A stretch of DNA of 64,000 nt from Ectobacillus panaciterrae DSM 19096. Lineage in GTDB: Bacteria > Bacillota > Bacilli > Bacillales > Bacillaceae_G. A program made the translations under genes and the position numbers. Positions within the stretch are counted from its first letter, which is position 1; every line of letters starts with the position of its first letter. Positions 25,805-33,499 of the stretch are shown here, piece by piece. Location: NCBI RefSeq assembly GCF_000430785.1, contig NZ_AUMR01000029.1:19614-83613 (forward strand), in the 5' to 3' direction. The notes under the pieces were generated by a model. The model did not search any database. It worked only from the letters and a program-made list of their open reading frames with translations, and was not told where the DNA came from.

Positions 25805-25822
25805 CGCACGGAGGGGGAGATT

Positions 25823-26119
25823 ATGGATAAAACGAACATAGATCTGAGAATCGAAGACTTGCAGCAGGCGGAGAAGAAATTGGAACAATTCATCCAAGAC
25901 CTGCATGAGCAGGAACAGTATGTACAGAATCGGTATCATGAGCTCAACAGCTGGAAATCGGGGAAATCCGCTGATGAAATGCGAAGAAAGATGGAATCTC
26001 TCATGCATATGCTTCGAAAAGACATCCAGCAATTCGAACAAGAAAAACGCCAACTCGTTCAATATCGAATGACCATGCAACAGTTAGACCGTGAAGGACC
26101 CATGCAGTTTATGAAATGA
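25823..26119 (+). CDS. WXG-like helical partner protein of the lipase
   Basis: The 98-residue all-helical protein has two coiled segments around LNSWKSGKSADEMRRKMESL, similar to the W-x-G turn of small type VII secretion partners (YwqI/DUF5082/DUF5344-like). It starts 18 nt after the lipase stop with a GGAGGGGG site, so the two form an operon. In TslA-type systems such helical-hairpin proteins bind the secretion domain of the toxin. The immunity gene expected in such a locus is not seen. Confidence 0.6.
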   Translation: MDKTNIDLRIEDLQQAEKKLEQFIQDLHEQEQYVQNRYHELNSWKSGKSADEMRRKMESLMHMLRKDIQQFEQEKRQLVQYRMTMQQLDREGPMQFMK

Positions 26120-26199
26120 CTCCTATATTGGGGGGGCAAGAAGTTGATTTTTTCGTTCATATACGAAAGTTGTCTTTTAGGTTGTGTCATGAATAGCAA

Positions 26200-26230
26200 A
26201 AATAACCCTGTGTGAACAGGGTTATTTGCC
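26200..26230 (+). terminator. Terminator after the lipase locus
   Basis: AAATAACCCTG and CAGGGTTATTT form an 11-bp perfect stem around a 6-nt loop, followed by TTTGCC-type sequence. A second hairpin (ATAACCGC/GCGGTTAT, 26290-26313) lies 60 nt further on. Confidence 0.65.
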
Positions 26231-26389
26231 TATTAATTCCCTACACCAACCGTATTGGTGATGAAAGGGCGTCTGACAGTTTTCTCGCGATAACCGCCAT
26301 GCATAGCGGTTATTTCTGCATAAATCTATGAAATATTAGTATTTATAGAAAGTATTTAATTTACACGCATCAATATCGGGAAGATTCTT

Positions 26390-26470
26390 TTAACTAATGC
26401 AGAATATAACTGCAGAAGACTTTGTAATTTCTTTTGCAGCATACGAAAAACGTGCTTGCGTTAATTTCAT
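26390..26470 (-). CDS. Candidate 26-aa peptide gene with strong ribosome site
   Basis: Reverse ATG 26470 is preceded by TTGGAGGTTTCAAATC, an excellent GGAGG at ideal spacing. The peptide begins MKLTQARFSYAAKEI, has a hydrophobic tail with Cys (AVIFCIS) and ends there. Size and layout resemble small signalling or export peptides, but no exporter or Rap-type gene is adjacent. I do not recognise it. Confidence 0.35.
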   Translation of the reverse strand: MKLTQARFSYAAKEITKSSAVIFCIS

Positions 26471-26761
26471 GATTTGAAACCTCCAAAAGTTATTTGTAAG
26501 CTCCTGATTACAGCAAAAAGTTATTTGGACGTTCCAAAAATTATCGTCAAGTAAACGCGGCGAACATGACAATAATGATTATTATGTCATGTAGAGGGGA
26601 TAAGGGGTTGCTGTATTTGAAAAAAAATCTAGTTTACATAATATATATTATCGGAAGTTGAATAAAAAACAATAAATCTGTCTCAAATACAAAGTAAACT
26701 ATAGTTAGTGAGACAGAAAAGAATTGCACATGAACTGCATAGCAAATAATTTATAAAATTG

Positions 26762-27050
26762 TTGTCTAGCGATAGAAAACTCCGAACCATTTTTCTTAGT
26801 TATGCTTGCCTTATTGTCTAGCGACACAAATATGCGGACCAATTTTCAATCATTCCTTTTACAATTCAGTCTTCTTCTAAGTAAATGATATTTCTTATCA
26901 TTCATTAAATATTCCTTTTTTTCCTCATTGTTACTTGTCCACTTTTCACGACACAAATATACGAACGCTTCTTAGATTCTGCTGTTATACGACACAAACA
27001 TGCGGGCTAAACCCGGATCTTTTTCTGCTGGGACACAAATATACGAACCG
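26762..27050 (+). repeat. Five degenerate direct repeats of a ~20-bp motif
   Basis: The motif consensus is GACACAAATATACGAACC. Copies begin at about 26762 (TTGTCTAGCGATAGAAAAC then TCCGAACC), 26813 (TTGTCTAGCGACACAAATAT then GCGGACC), 26948, 26990 and 27031. All point the same way. The outer two share TTGTCTAGCGA, and the first is preceded by TGT. Several transposase-binding sites in direct orientation at one end are typical of Tn7-like elements. The TnsB/Mu-like fragment at 28663-29085 fits that reading. Confidence 0.6.
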
Positions 27051-27067
27051 TTCCTTCTTTTTGTCAA

Positions 27068-27113
27068 TAATACAATAACGCCCTTACGATTATATAAGGA
27101 CGTTATTGTATTA
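27068..27113 (-). terminator. Hairpin overlapping the stop codon of the decayed reverse-strand gene
   Basis: TAATACAATAACG and CGTTATTGTATTA are complementary over 13 bp, with CCTTA/TAAGG pairing inside. The TAA stop of the reverse gene fragment (27111-27113) lies in the arm. The T-run after it on the reverse strand is weak. Confidence 0.45.
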
Positions 27114-27808
27114 TGAATGTATATGTAAGTTGAATCTCATCATCTTCCTGTGGTCCATGCTGCTGACAATATAGATCGGTTGTAATCTTAATGTATTCTT
27201 TATACGCCATACAACCGGGCTCTTTTGATCTTTTGGAAATACGATACTATAGGCTGGTAAGTTTCCATAAACATCGAATGGAATTTTGTTATAGATGTGA
27301 AAATGCCTTTGTATCGTCGCTCGCTTCGCTTCCTCTACCCAAGTTCGGTATTCTCCCCTTATTTCGGGTTATGCCGCCAACAATATATATTAGATTGCTC
27401 CTTCACGACTGATTGCAATCTATTTCTCCATAGACGCAGCTCTACAGCATTCTGTTTATTTTTCCGGAAACACAACGCTATACAAAGGAAATTCCCCGGT
27501 CGCTGCGCTCGACATCTGTCATTTTCCATAGCCCTTCCATCCATTGCCTCCAGCATAAGTAGGCATATGCTGGAGGCAAACTTTATCATTCTGACGCATG
27601 GGATGTTTCATAGCCTTGTATGCATCCCCTTGTGTTTTTTCAATACATGGCGCCTTACATGCCTTGCGATTGATTTATAAATAGCTTTCAGTTCTATAAA
27701 TATATCTTCTTGTAACTCTTGATGATTACGTTATTCTCTCCCCTTCATGCTTCCTGCAGCATGGGAATCATATACGTGGGATGGTTCCCCTTTTATCTTG
27801 TGTTCCAT
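27111..27808 (-). pseudogene. Decayed reverse-strand gene(s) with an internal tandem duplication, unknown family
   Basis: Three reverse-strand stretches look coding. Frame one (27608-27808) reads MEHKIKGEPSHVYDSHAAGS, has one in-frame TAA, then continues QELQEDIFIELKAIYKSIAR. A second (27359-27589) contains LRLWRNRLQSVVKEQ. A third (27111-27368) reads YRTWVEEAKRATIQRHFHIY through YGNLPAYSIVFPKDQKSPVV to the stop. FPLYSVVFPEK upstream and LPAYSIVFPKD downstream are related copies at both DNA and protein level. Frameshifts and stops show decay. The family is not recognised; position fits a gene carried by the Tn7-like remnant. Confidence 0.4.
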
Positions 27809-28082
27809 AGTTTGTCCTAAACATACTATAGTCAATTAAGGTCTGTTTGTTCACTCATCATCCCCACTTCTCTTTCCCTCTATGTTCCCCTGGCGTTTCA
27901 ACTGCTTGGGCTGAACGGATAACGGCCGTTTGTTAAACATCCTCAATCTCCGACCATTTCTGAACCTTTTTGATTTGGCTAATCGACACGGAAGACTTCC
28001 AGAAATCTTTTTCATTCCATTCCTGAAACAAAAGCGGGCGAAGAGAAAAAAGGATTCTTCACGCGATTATTCGGTAAATAAA
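27809..28082 (+). pseudogene. Mostly non-coding, with a C-terminal gene tail on the forward strand
   Basis: Most of the stretch shows no gene. At its end a forward frame reads ETKAGEEKKGFFTRLFGK then TAA at 28079-28081, followed directly by a hairpin with a T-run. This looks like the tail of a lost gene. No start is present in that frame. Confidence 0.3.
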
Positions 28083-28085
28083 ACG

Positions 28086-28115
28086 AAGGGGCTCTCGAAA
28101 GAGGCGCCCTTTTTG
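28086..28115 (+). terminator. Terminator of the lost forward gene
   Basis: GGGGCTCTC and GAGGCGCCC form an imperfect stem around GAAA, followed by TTTTTG. Confidence 0.55.
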
Positions 28116-28231
28116 CGTTGAACTAGCTCAGCATACGCTTAAAGACATACTATGTATTATCCACGCAACAACTGTGTAATATCCGTACATTCTCAGATAG
28201 TGATTCCTCTTTTAAAAGGAGGCGTAAAGTT

Positions 28232-28387
28232 ATGTTTTATGGAGGTTATGGAGGCTGTGGCTATCCTGGCTTTGTAGGCGGGTACGGCGGTGGCTGTGGC
28301 TATGCTGGTGGTTTTGCTCTAATCGTTGTATTGTTCATTCTATTAATCATTGTTGGGGCTTCTATTACAGGTCATCACCACTTTTAA
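28232..28387 (+). CDS. YjcZ family small sporulation protein, 51 aa
   Basis: ATG 28232 has an AAAGGAGGC site. The product begins [20 protein letters not shown] and has the hydrophobic core [19 protein letters not shown], ending GHHHF. This is a second paralogue of the 20482 gene with the Gly/Tyr part at the other end. The family is made during sporulation in Bacillus. It lies inside the decayed Tn7-like region, where it appears intact. Confidence 0.88.
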   Translation: MFYGGYGGCGYPGFVGGYGGGCGYAGGFALIVVLFILLIIVGASITGHHHF

Positions 28388-28404
28388 TAGCGAAAAACTA
28401 TACG

Positions 28405-28430
28405 GGGCACCTCATCGGGTGCCTTTCGTT
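28405..28430 (+). terminator. Terminator of the YjcZ-like gene
   Basis: GGCACC (28406-28411) pairs with GGTGCC (28418-28423), followed by TTTCGTT. Confidence 0.65.
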
Positions 28431-28610
28431 ATGTACACGATAGCGTCGATATCCACTCGCCTCACACGTCCACTATCGTCGACGACCCGCAACTGGCGCT
28501 GAGACGTATCGTAGTCTTGGTGTAGGAGCGATATTCGCACCTGCCGTAAGTCGTGCATTGATATTGCTATACATTTAACATCATCCCTTCGTTTTTAAAG
28601 GGAGGTAATT

Positions 28611-28673
28611 ATGCAGGATACCTTATATCATACTCCTATCAAGAAAATTGGAGCGCGTCTGTTTAAAAAATAA
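28611..28673 (+). CDS. Candidate 20-aa basic peptide gene
   Basis: ATG 28611 is preceded by AAAGGGAGGTAATT, a strong ribosome site. The peptide MQDTLYHTPIKKIGARLFKK is basic and amphipathic, with two KK pairs. No partner gene is recognised. It may be the start of a truncated gene rather than a complete one. Confidence 0.3.
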   Translation: MQDTLYHTPIKKIGARLFKK

Positions 28674-29132
28674 TCTTTGTTTGATCACTTTGCTTTGTAT
28701 TTCGAGCTGGGCGTAGTGGTACGACAGAAGCCGGACCCGCTTCTTTTGACAGATCCAGTTCCGACTTCGATTCAACTACAGATTCGGATGCGTGTTGCAA
28801 TTTTACACATTCTGCTGCCTTTCGTATTTGCTGACGCTGCTGCGCCATTTTATTTCTGCTACGCTTGTCCTCTTTCGCTTTCTCTTCCAGATATCGATTG
28901 TAGTGATCAATCGGATTGTCAAACTGTGTAAAGTACAATAGTTTTCGTTGTTTGGGATGATTGATCGTACGCCGAATATGAAGAGGATGTTTTTGTAAAG
29001 ACCATTTTCCTGTCGCTTCAAGTACACCTAATTCATTTCCATCCGGTAAAAACGATCGAACCGTACGTAAGCCATCCGTATTCACGAGTAACGAATGGTT
29101 TTTGGGTTTTTGAAGAACAATTCACTTTTCAT
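28663..29132 (-). pseudogene. C-terminal fragment of a TnsB/Mu-type transposase
   Basis: The intact reverse frame is 28663-29085 (140 aa, from MNTDGLRTVRSFLPDGNEL). It contains GVLEATGKWSLQKHPLHIRR and FDNPIDHYNRYLEEKAKEDK, which I read as the C-terminal part of large DDE transposases of the Tn7 TnsB/TniA type. A short N-terminal piece (MKSELFFKNPK, ATG at 29132 with GAGAGG) joins it after a frameshift near an A-run. The catalytic DDE domain is absent. Family assignment is from recollected pattern only. Confidence 0.5.
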
Positions 29133-29167
29133 GACGGACCTCTCTTCCATTCATTCTACGGCCATTA

Positions 29168-29701
29168 TCACTCACTGCTTAATGCTCCCTGCCTTTCAAG
29201 TTCCAAAAGCTGTGTCTTCATATCCAATCCGCCACGATAGCCGGTTAACGCCCCATCCTTTCCTACTACCCGATGACACGGTACATTGATTAAAACAGGA
29301 TTAGCCCCAATTGCCGCCCCTACGGCACGAACAGCGGCTGGTTTATTTATACAGTTTGCAATGTCGGAATAGGACTTCGTCTGCCCGTATGGAATCTCAC
29401 GAAGCGCGTTCCAGACTGCAAGCTGGAATGCTGTCCCATTGTAATCAAGGGGAACAGTAAAGGTTTTTCGTTTTCCTTTTAGATACTCAATGATTTCAAC
29501 CGCATAGAGTCCAAGCTTTTCACCATCTTCAACAAGAGGACTTCCTGGAAAACGTTTCTTAGCCCATTCGGACAATTCTTCGAATGGTTTGTTCTGTGAA
29601 CCTACATAGCATAGCCCCTTAGAGGTTGAAGCAATATGAAAATTCCAATCCTTAAACTTTAGCAAAGACCAATAAAGTGTTGGTTTATTCTTTGATTCCA
29701 T
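29168..29701 (-). CDS. ogt: Methylated-DNA-protein cysteine methyltransferase
   Basis: The 177-residue suicide enzyme removes O6-alkyl groups from guanine. The acceptor Cys is in VPCHRVVGKDGALTGYRGG, and the HTH recognition element is PYGQTKSYSDIANCI. It lies 1 nt downstream of adaA, so both form one operon, as in the adaptive response of Bacillus. A paralogue (about half identical by eye) is at 59007. Confidence 0.95.
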   Translation of the reverse strand: MESKNKPTLYWSLLKFKDWNFHIASTSKGLCYVGSQNKPFEELSEWAKKRFPGSPLVEDGEKLGLYAVEIIEYLKGKRKTFTVPLDYNGTAFQLAVWNALREIPYGQTKSYSDIANCINKPAAVRAVGAAIGANPVLINVPCHRVVGKDGALTGYRGGLDMKTQLLELERQGALSSE

Positions 29702-29702
29702 T

Positions 29703-30332
29703 TTACATTTCCTCCATTTTACTGATTTGATGAAGCTGACGATATTGTGCTGGTGTATGTCCAGTTTTCTTTTTAAATAGAGTAATAAAATAAGACGTGT
29801 TAGGCATACCTACACATATGGAGATATCCGCAATCGCTTTATTTGTTTGAAGCAAATATTTTTTAGCTGCGTTTAATCTAACCTGTTGTATATACTCAAC
29901 GGGTGTGACGCCTGTAATCTTTTTAAACGTTCGATGCAAATGATAGGGACTCCCGTGAGCAATATCTGCTAATGTTTCTAGAGTTAATTTTTCTGTGAAA
30001 TTTTTATCAATGTATTCAGTGATAAGAGCAACCCACTCACTATCAGGCAATTTCTCATTAATAGGCTTGCAACGTTTACAAGGTCGAAAATTTGCACGGA
30101 GAGCTTGTTCTGCGTTTAGAAAAATACGTACATTTTCTTTTTTCGGAACGCGAGATTTGCATGACGGTTTACAGAAGATCCCTGTTGTCTTTACAGCATA
30201 GAAAAATTGATTATTGTACGAAGCATCATTATCAATAATTGCTTGCCATTTTTCATTTGTCATTAATTCCATGTCATTCAAAATCCCATGATCCTGCTTC
30301 TCTTGAAATCCATTATTGATATTTTCCGGCAT
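29703..30332 (-). CDS. adaA: AdaA-like methylphosphotriester-sensing activator
   Basis: The 209-residue protein has the Ada zinc domain (about 20-85) with Cys in IFCKPSCKSR and FRPCKRCKP; the first Cys accepts methyl from DNA phosphotriesters and switches on transcription. An AraC-type HTH domain follows (about 105-205; LADIAHGSPYHLHRTFKKIT). It lacks the C-terminal O6-methyltransferase domain, which is supplied by the separate ogt gene. ATG 30332 is preferred over GTG 30341 because GAGGTG sits 7 nt before it. Confidence 0.92.
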   Translation of the reverse strand: MPENINNGFQEKQDHGILNDMELMTNEKWQAIIDNDASYNNQFFYAVKTTGIFCKPSCKSRVPKKENVRIFLNAEQALRANFRPCKRCKPINEKLPDSEWVALITEYIDKNFTEKLTLETLADIAHGSPYHLHRTFKKITGVTPVEYIQQVRLNAAKKYLLQTNKAIADISICVGMPNTSYFITLFKKKTGHTPAQYRQLHQISKMEEM

Positions 30333-30420
30333 TACTCTCACCTCTTCTTACAATATACCTCTTATAAATTCAAAATGTACGATTTTAGAGATGAAATAGC
30401 AAGATATTGAAATTTGAAAT

Positions 30421-31134
30421 TTATTTAGAATCGTGAAAAATGATTCCAAGACCGTATCGTTCTCCGGAAGTAACCGTACTTACTCCGTGACGAACCGTAT
30501 TTTTGTAATATCCTTTTTTACCAAGAGCAGGCCTATGGTTAGTAGGAAAGATGAGTGCACCACCTTGTTCCAAGGTAATCGCATGCCCCCTACTCTGAGC
30601 ACGAGGAATTTGTTCCACTAATAGGGATTCGCCACCCGTATAGTCTTTATCCCGTTGGTTTAATACAAAGACTACTTGAAACGGAAAAAATACGTCTCCA
30701 TATAAATCTTGGTGCAAGCAGTTAAACCCACCTTTTTTGTATTTTAGAATTAAAAGTGTAGGTCTAGTTTGTTTATACTCTTCACATGTTTTCAAAAAAT
30801 CTTGAAGATTATCTGGAAACTGTTCTGGTTTCTTTAAATAACCCAACCATCGATTTGCTGTTTTGGCCAACTCTGGATAAAAGGGCTCTCTTAAATTTTG
30901 GATGATTTCAGGTAAAGGATAGGAAAAATATTTGTACTCCCCATTCCCAAAGCGATATCTCGTCATATTGATTGTGGTTCTGTATAACTCTTCCTCACTA
31001 TAAAGTTTCATGAAGGAGTCGCATTCATCTTTTGTTAAAATTGGTGGAAGTTTTGCAAATCCTTGCTCATCTAATTCTCCTTGAATTGCTTCCCAATTTA
31101 GGCTTTTTACACGTGTTTGTATATCTTGAGTCAT
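30421..31134 (-). CDS. 2-oxoglutarate/Fe(II)-dependent oxygenase
   Basis: The 237-residue protein has a double-stranded beta-helix oxygenase fold. The metal ligands are HQD in NCLHQDLYGDVFFPFQ and a distal His in NTVRHGVSTV; the 2-oxoglutarate-binding Arg is likely in GERYGLG. Its place in an adaA-ogt/alkA cluster suggests AlkB-like alkylation damage repair, although AlkB proper is somewhat different. The gene reads the same way as adaA but 89 nt away, possibly a separate unit. Confidence 0.85.
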   Translation of the reverse strand: MTQDIQTRVKSLNWEAIQGELDEQGFAKLPPILTKDECDSFMKLYSEEELYRTTINMTRYRFGNGEYKYFSYPLPEIIQNLREPFYPELAKTANRWLGYLKKPEQFPDNLQDFLKTCEEYKQTRPTLLILKYKKGGFNCLHQDLYGDVFFPFQVVFVLNQRDKDYTGGESLLVEQIPRAQSRGHAITLEQGGALIFPTNHRPALGKKGYYKNTVRHGVSTVTSGERYGLGIIFHDSK

Positions 31135-31341
31135 TTTTATCTCCTTCTATTTAGCATTCTTGATAACCAACACTATAACCTCATAAATAAGAAAAAATAA
31201 GGCTTTTAGAATGTAATAGCAAGATAACAAAATTAATCATGATTATTATGTGATAAAGTAAAACTCCAATCAGTATGAGTTTTACTTCTAACTATATTGT
31301 AAAAAGTATGGGAGATCGTAATAAGAAGAGGAGAATGAAAA

Positions 31342-32253
31342 GTGATATGGCATGAAGTTAATGATGCTATTTTGATTACACTACCTGAAGAGTTTGACAT
31401 GAATGCTAACCTAGGCTATCTAACAAGGGGAAAAAATGAATGCATGTATGCAATCGAGAACGATATCATCACAAGAGTAATAGCCATTGGAGAATTTCGG
31501 TCCTTGGTACAGTTAAGCGTAATTGATAATAAACAAATGGTTGTTCAATTCTTAAATGATTCTAGACCTACTGAAAAGTGGCAACGGGAAGAGATTGTAA
31601 AATATATTTGTGAATGGTTTGATCTTGATAACGATTTAGCTTCATTTTATGAATTGGCAAAAGCAGACCCATTACTTAAAATTCCTGTTGAAAAATTCTT
31701 TGGATTACGAGTTATTGGAATTCCTGATCTATTTGAAGCTTTATGTTGGGGAGTTTTAGGGCAACAAATTAACTTAGCGTTCGCGTACTCATTAAAGAAA
31801 CAATTTGTAGAAAGATTTGGCGATTCCCTTGAATGGAACGGTAAAAAATATTGGGTTTTCCCATCCTACAAACGAATTGCAGAATTAACACCTCTCGACT
31901 TAGCCGATATTAAAATGACTGTGAAGAAAAGTGAATATATAATTGGAATTGCTCGGTTAATGGCAAGTGGAAAATTATCGAAGGAACAACTAATGAAAAT
32001 GAACTTTAAAGATGTTGAAAAAAACTTAATTAAAATACGAGGCATCGGTCCTTGGACAGCCAATTATGTTCTAATGCGCTGCCTTCGATTTCCGACAGCT
32101 TTTCCAATCGATGATGTGGGTCTTATTAATTCGATAAAAATATTACGTAATATGGACCGAAAGCCTACGAAAGATGAAATCTTGGAAATATCAATTCCAT
32201 GGAAGAACTGGGAATCATATGCTACCTTTTATTTATGGCGTGTCATTTACTAA
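31342..32253 (+). CDS. alkA: DNA-3-methyladenine glycosylase II
   Basis: The 303-residue base-excision enzyme has an N-terminal AlkA domain and the helix-hairpin-helix motif KIRGIGPWTANYVLMR, followed by the catalytic Asp in FPIDDVGL. It removes alkylated bases. It starts at GTG with AAGAGGAG upstream and is divergent from the oxygenase, so the pair may share a regulated promoter region. The cluster looks like an adaptive-response regulon. Confidence 0.92.
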   Translation: MIWHEVNDAILITLPEEFDMNANLGYLTRGKNECMYAIENDIITRVIAIGEFRSLVQLSVIDNKQMVVQFLNDSRPTEKWQREEIVKYICEWFDLDNDLASFYELAKADPLLKIPVEKFFGLRVIGIPDLFEALCWGVLGQQINLAFAYSLKKQFVERFGDSLEWNGKKYWVFPSYKRIAELTPLDLADIKMTVKKSEYIIGIARLMASGKLSKEQLMKMNFKDVEKNLIKIRGIGPWTANYVLMRCLRFPTAFPIDDVGLINSIKILRNMDRKPTKDEILEISIPWKNWESYATFYLWRVIY

Positions 32254-32335
32254 CAGTAATGTAAGGTATAATACTGAGTTTATTCAAGTGTATAAGGTTA
32301 CCGGACACCCCCTTGCCTGCAATCTGTGCAAATAG

Positions 32336-32373
32336 AAAAAGGGCAGCATTTTGCACAGTGCTGCCCTTTTTCT
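32336..32373. terminator. Bidirectional terminator
   Basis: AAAAAGGGCAGCA (32336-32348) and TGCTGCCCTTTTT (32359-32371) form a perfect 13-bp stem with T/A tracts on both sides, about 85 nt after alkA. Confidence 0.9.
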
Positions 32374-32676
32374 TAGCATGTTTTCAAATTATATAGATGG
32401 AATTTTAAATTCTGCCCCTCAAAACTTCAAATTTCATGTGGAATTCTTCACTTTTGTCGATTCGTCTTGAAGTGAACCCATAAAAGGAAACACAAACAAA
32501 ACACCATCTGTTCTAACAAGTGTGTTCCTTTACACGATAGTTTTTAACTCTTACAATCTCCAAACTCCCCTCTTCTCAAAACTCTCTTAATTAATCGTTT
32601 TTTGAAATATTATGCAATTTATGTTATGATAATAGGATAGTTACTAAATGTAACTATAAAAATTGGAGGTGGGCAG
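32374..32676. other. Intergenic region
   Basis: AT-rich, with no gene seen. The last 40 nt carry a TATGTTATGATAATAGG-like -10 region and the GGAGGTGGGC ribosome site of the next gene. Confidence 0.4.
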
Positions 32677-32949
32677 TTGAATAACAAGGCTAGCAAGGCT
32701 AGAGCTAAGTTAATCACTATGATGAAAACCTATGGGACTAAGTCACCTAAAGAAACAGGACTAAAGCTTGTTACTATGAGGGAGGAAGTTAAGCAGACTT
32801 TAAAGGCAGGAAAGAGCCTTGATGGTGATGCCGTAACTCCTAGTCAAAGAAAAGATTTAAAGAAACTACTCCTACATTATAGAGGCGAGATAGACAATTT
32901 AAAAAATTTTAATAAAACTTACAGGGAAGAAAAAAGCAAATCAGAGTAA
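32677..32949 (+). CDS. Uncharacterised basic protein, 90 aa, TTG start
   Basis: TTG at 32677 has GGAGGTGGGC directly upstream. The product begins MNNKASKARAKLITMMKTYG, is helical and Lys-rich, and ends EEKSKSE. It has no signal peptide. I do not recognise it. A terminator follows. Confidence 0.65.
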   Translation: MNNKASKARAKLITMMKTYGTKSPKETGLKLVTMREEVKQTLKAGKSLDGDAVTPSQRKDLKKLLLHYRGEIDNLKNFNKTYREEKSKSE

Positions 32950-32962
32950 AAAGTGTAAATAC

Positions 32963-32987
32963 CGAGAGTCAGGCTCTCTTTTAATTT
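32963..32987 (+). terminator. Terminator of the 90-aa gene
   Basis: GAGAG and CTCTC form a short stem around TCAGG, followed by TTTTAATTTT. Confidence 0.55.
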
Positions 32988-32989
32988 TA

Positions 32990-33157
32990 TCATACAAAAT
33001 ATTTATGCCCCTTTTGGATTACAATCATCTGAGCAGGATTCACTGCCAATGTAACTGTATCTTCACCAATAGAATAATTAGTTCCCTCAAAAGGAATAAC
33101 TTATATTTGGGCTGTAAACGAAAATCCAATCTGACTTCCCCACTTCTTTTTTAGCAT
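32990..33157 (-). pseudogene. Remnant gene with one in-frame stop
   Basis: A reverse frame starts MLKKKWGSQIGFSFTAQI, has a TAA, then continues VIPFEGTNYSIGEDTVTLAV and NPAQMIVIQKGHKYFV with stop at 32990. Both halves are in the same frame, 55 codons in all. It is either a decayed gene or, less likely, one with a recoded stop. Family not recognised. Confidence 0.4.
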
Positions 33158-33291
33158 CTGTTTTTTACATCAAATCAATCATACTGGACTAATTGATGAC
33201 GAGTGTCTGAAAAAAGGAACGGCGATGGCTTCAACTCTTTAGAAAAAGGCAAACAATTGCATTGGAAATCAGACAAGCTTCTAACGTTCAA

Positions 33292-33335
33292 AAATAAATA
33301 AAAAGGGCTCCTAATAGGGGCCTTTTTATTTATTT
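33292..33335. terminator. Bidirectional terminator
   Basis: AAATAAATAAAAAGG (33292-33306) and CCTTTTTATTTATTT (33321-33335) are perfectly complementary over 15 bp. The first strand reads into the desaturase gene region. Confidence 0.8.
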
Positions 33336-33499
33336 CCCCTTGTAATTTATCGGGTAATGCTAACTACCGATAATAAAATGTAGCTATTTAGTTTGTAAAC
33401 AGTCCGAGATGGGCGAATTTGCTGTTTACATAATCGATTTTATTGGAAGGAACAAAAGTTACCGTCCTTTGTACTCGTGTTTTCTTAAACTTCGAATAA

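Noticed and set aside
21133..26119. Prophage hypothesis for the small-protein and remnant region
   Set aside because: No integrase, terminase, capsid or lysis genes are seen; type VII and metabolic genes explain the content better.
26762..27050. Direct repeats considered as a CRISPR array
   Set aside because: Repeats are short, degenerate and unevenly spaced (about 40-135 nt), and no cas genes are present; a transposon-end reading fits better.
27930..28121. 63-aa forward ORF
   Set aside because: It is in a different phase from the more convincing tail ETKAGEEKKGFFTRLFGK and runs through its terminator.
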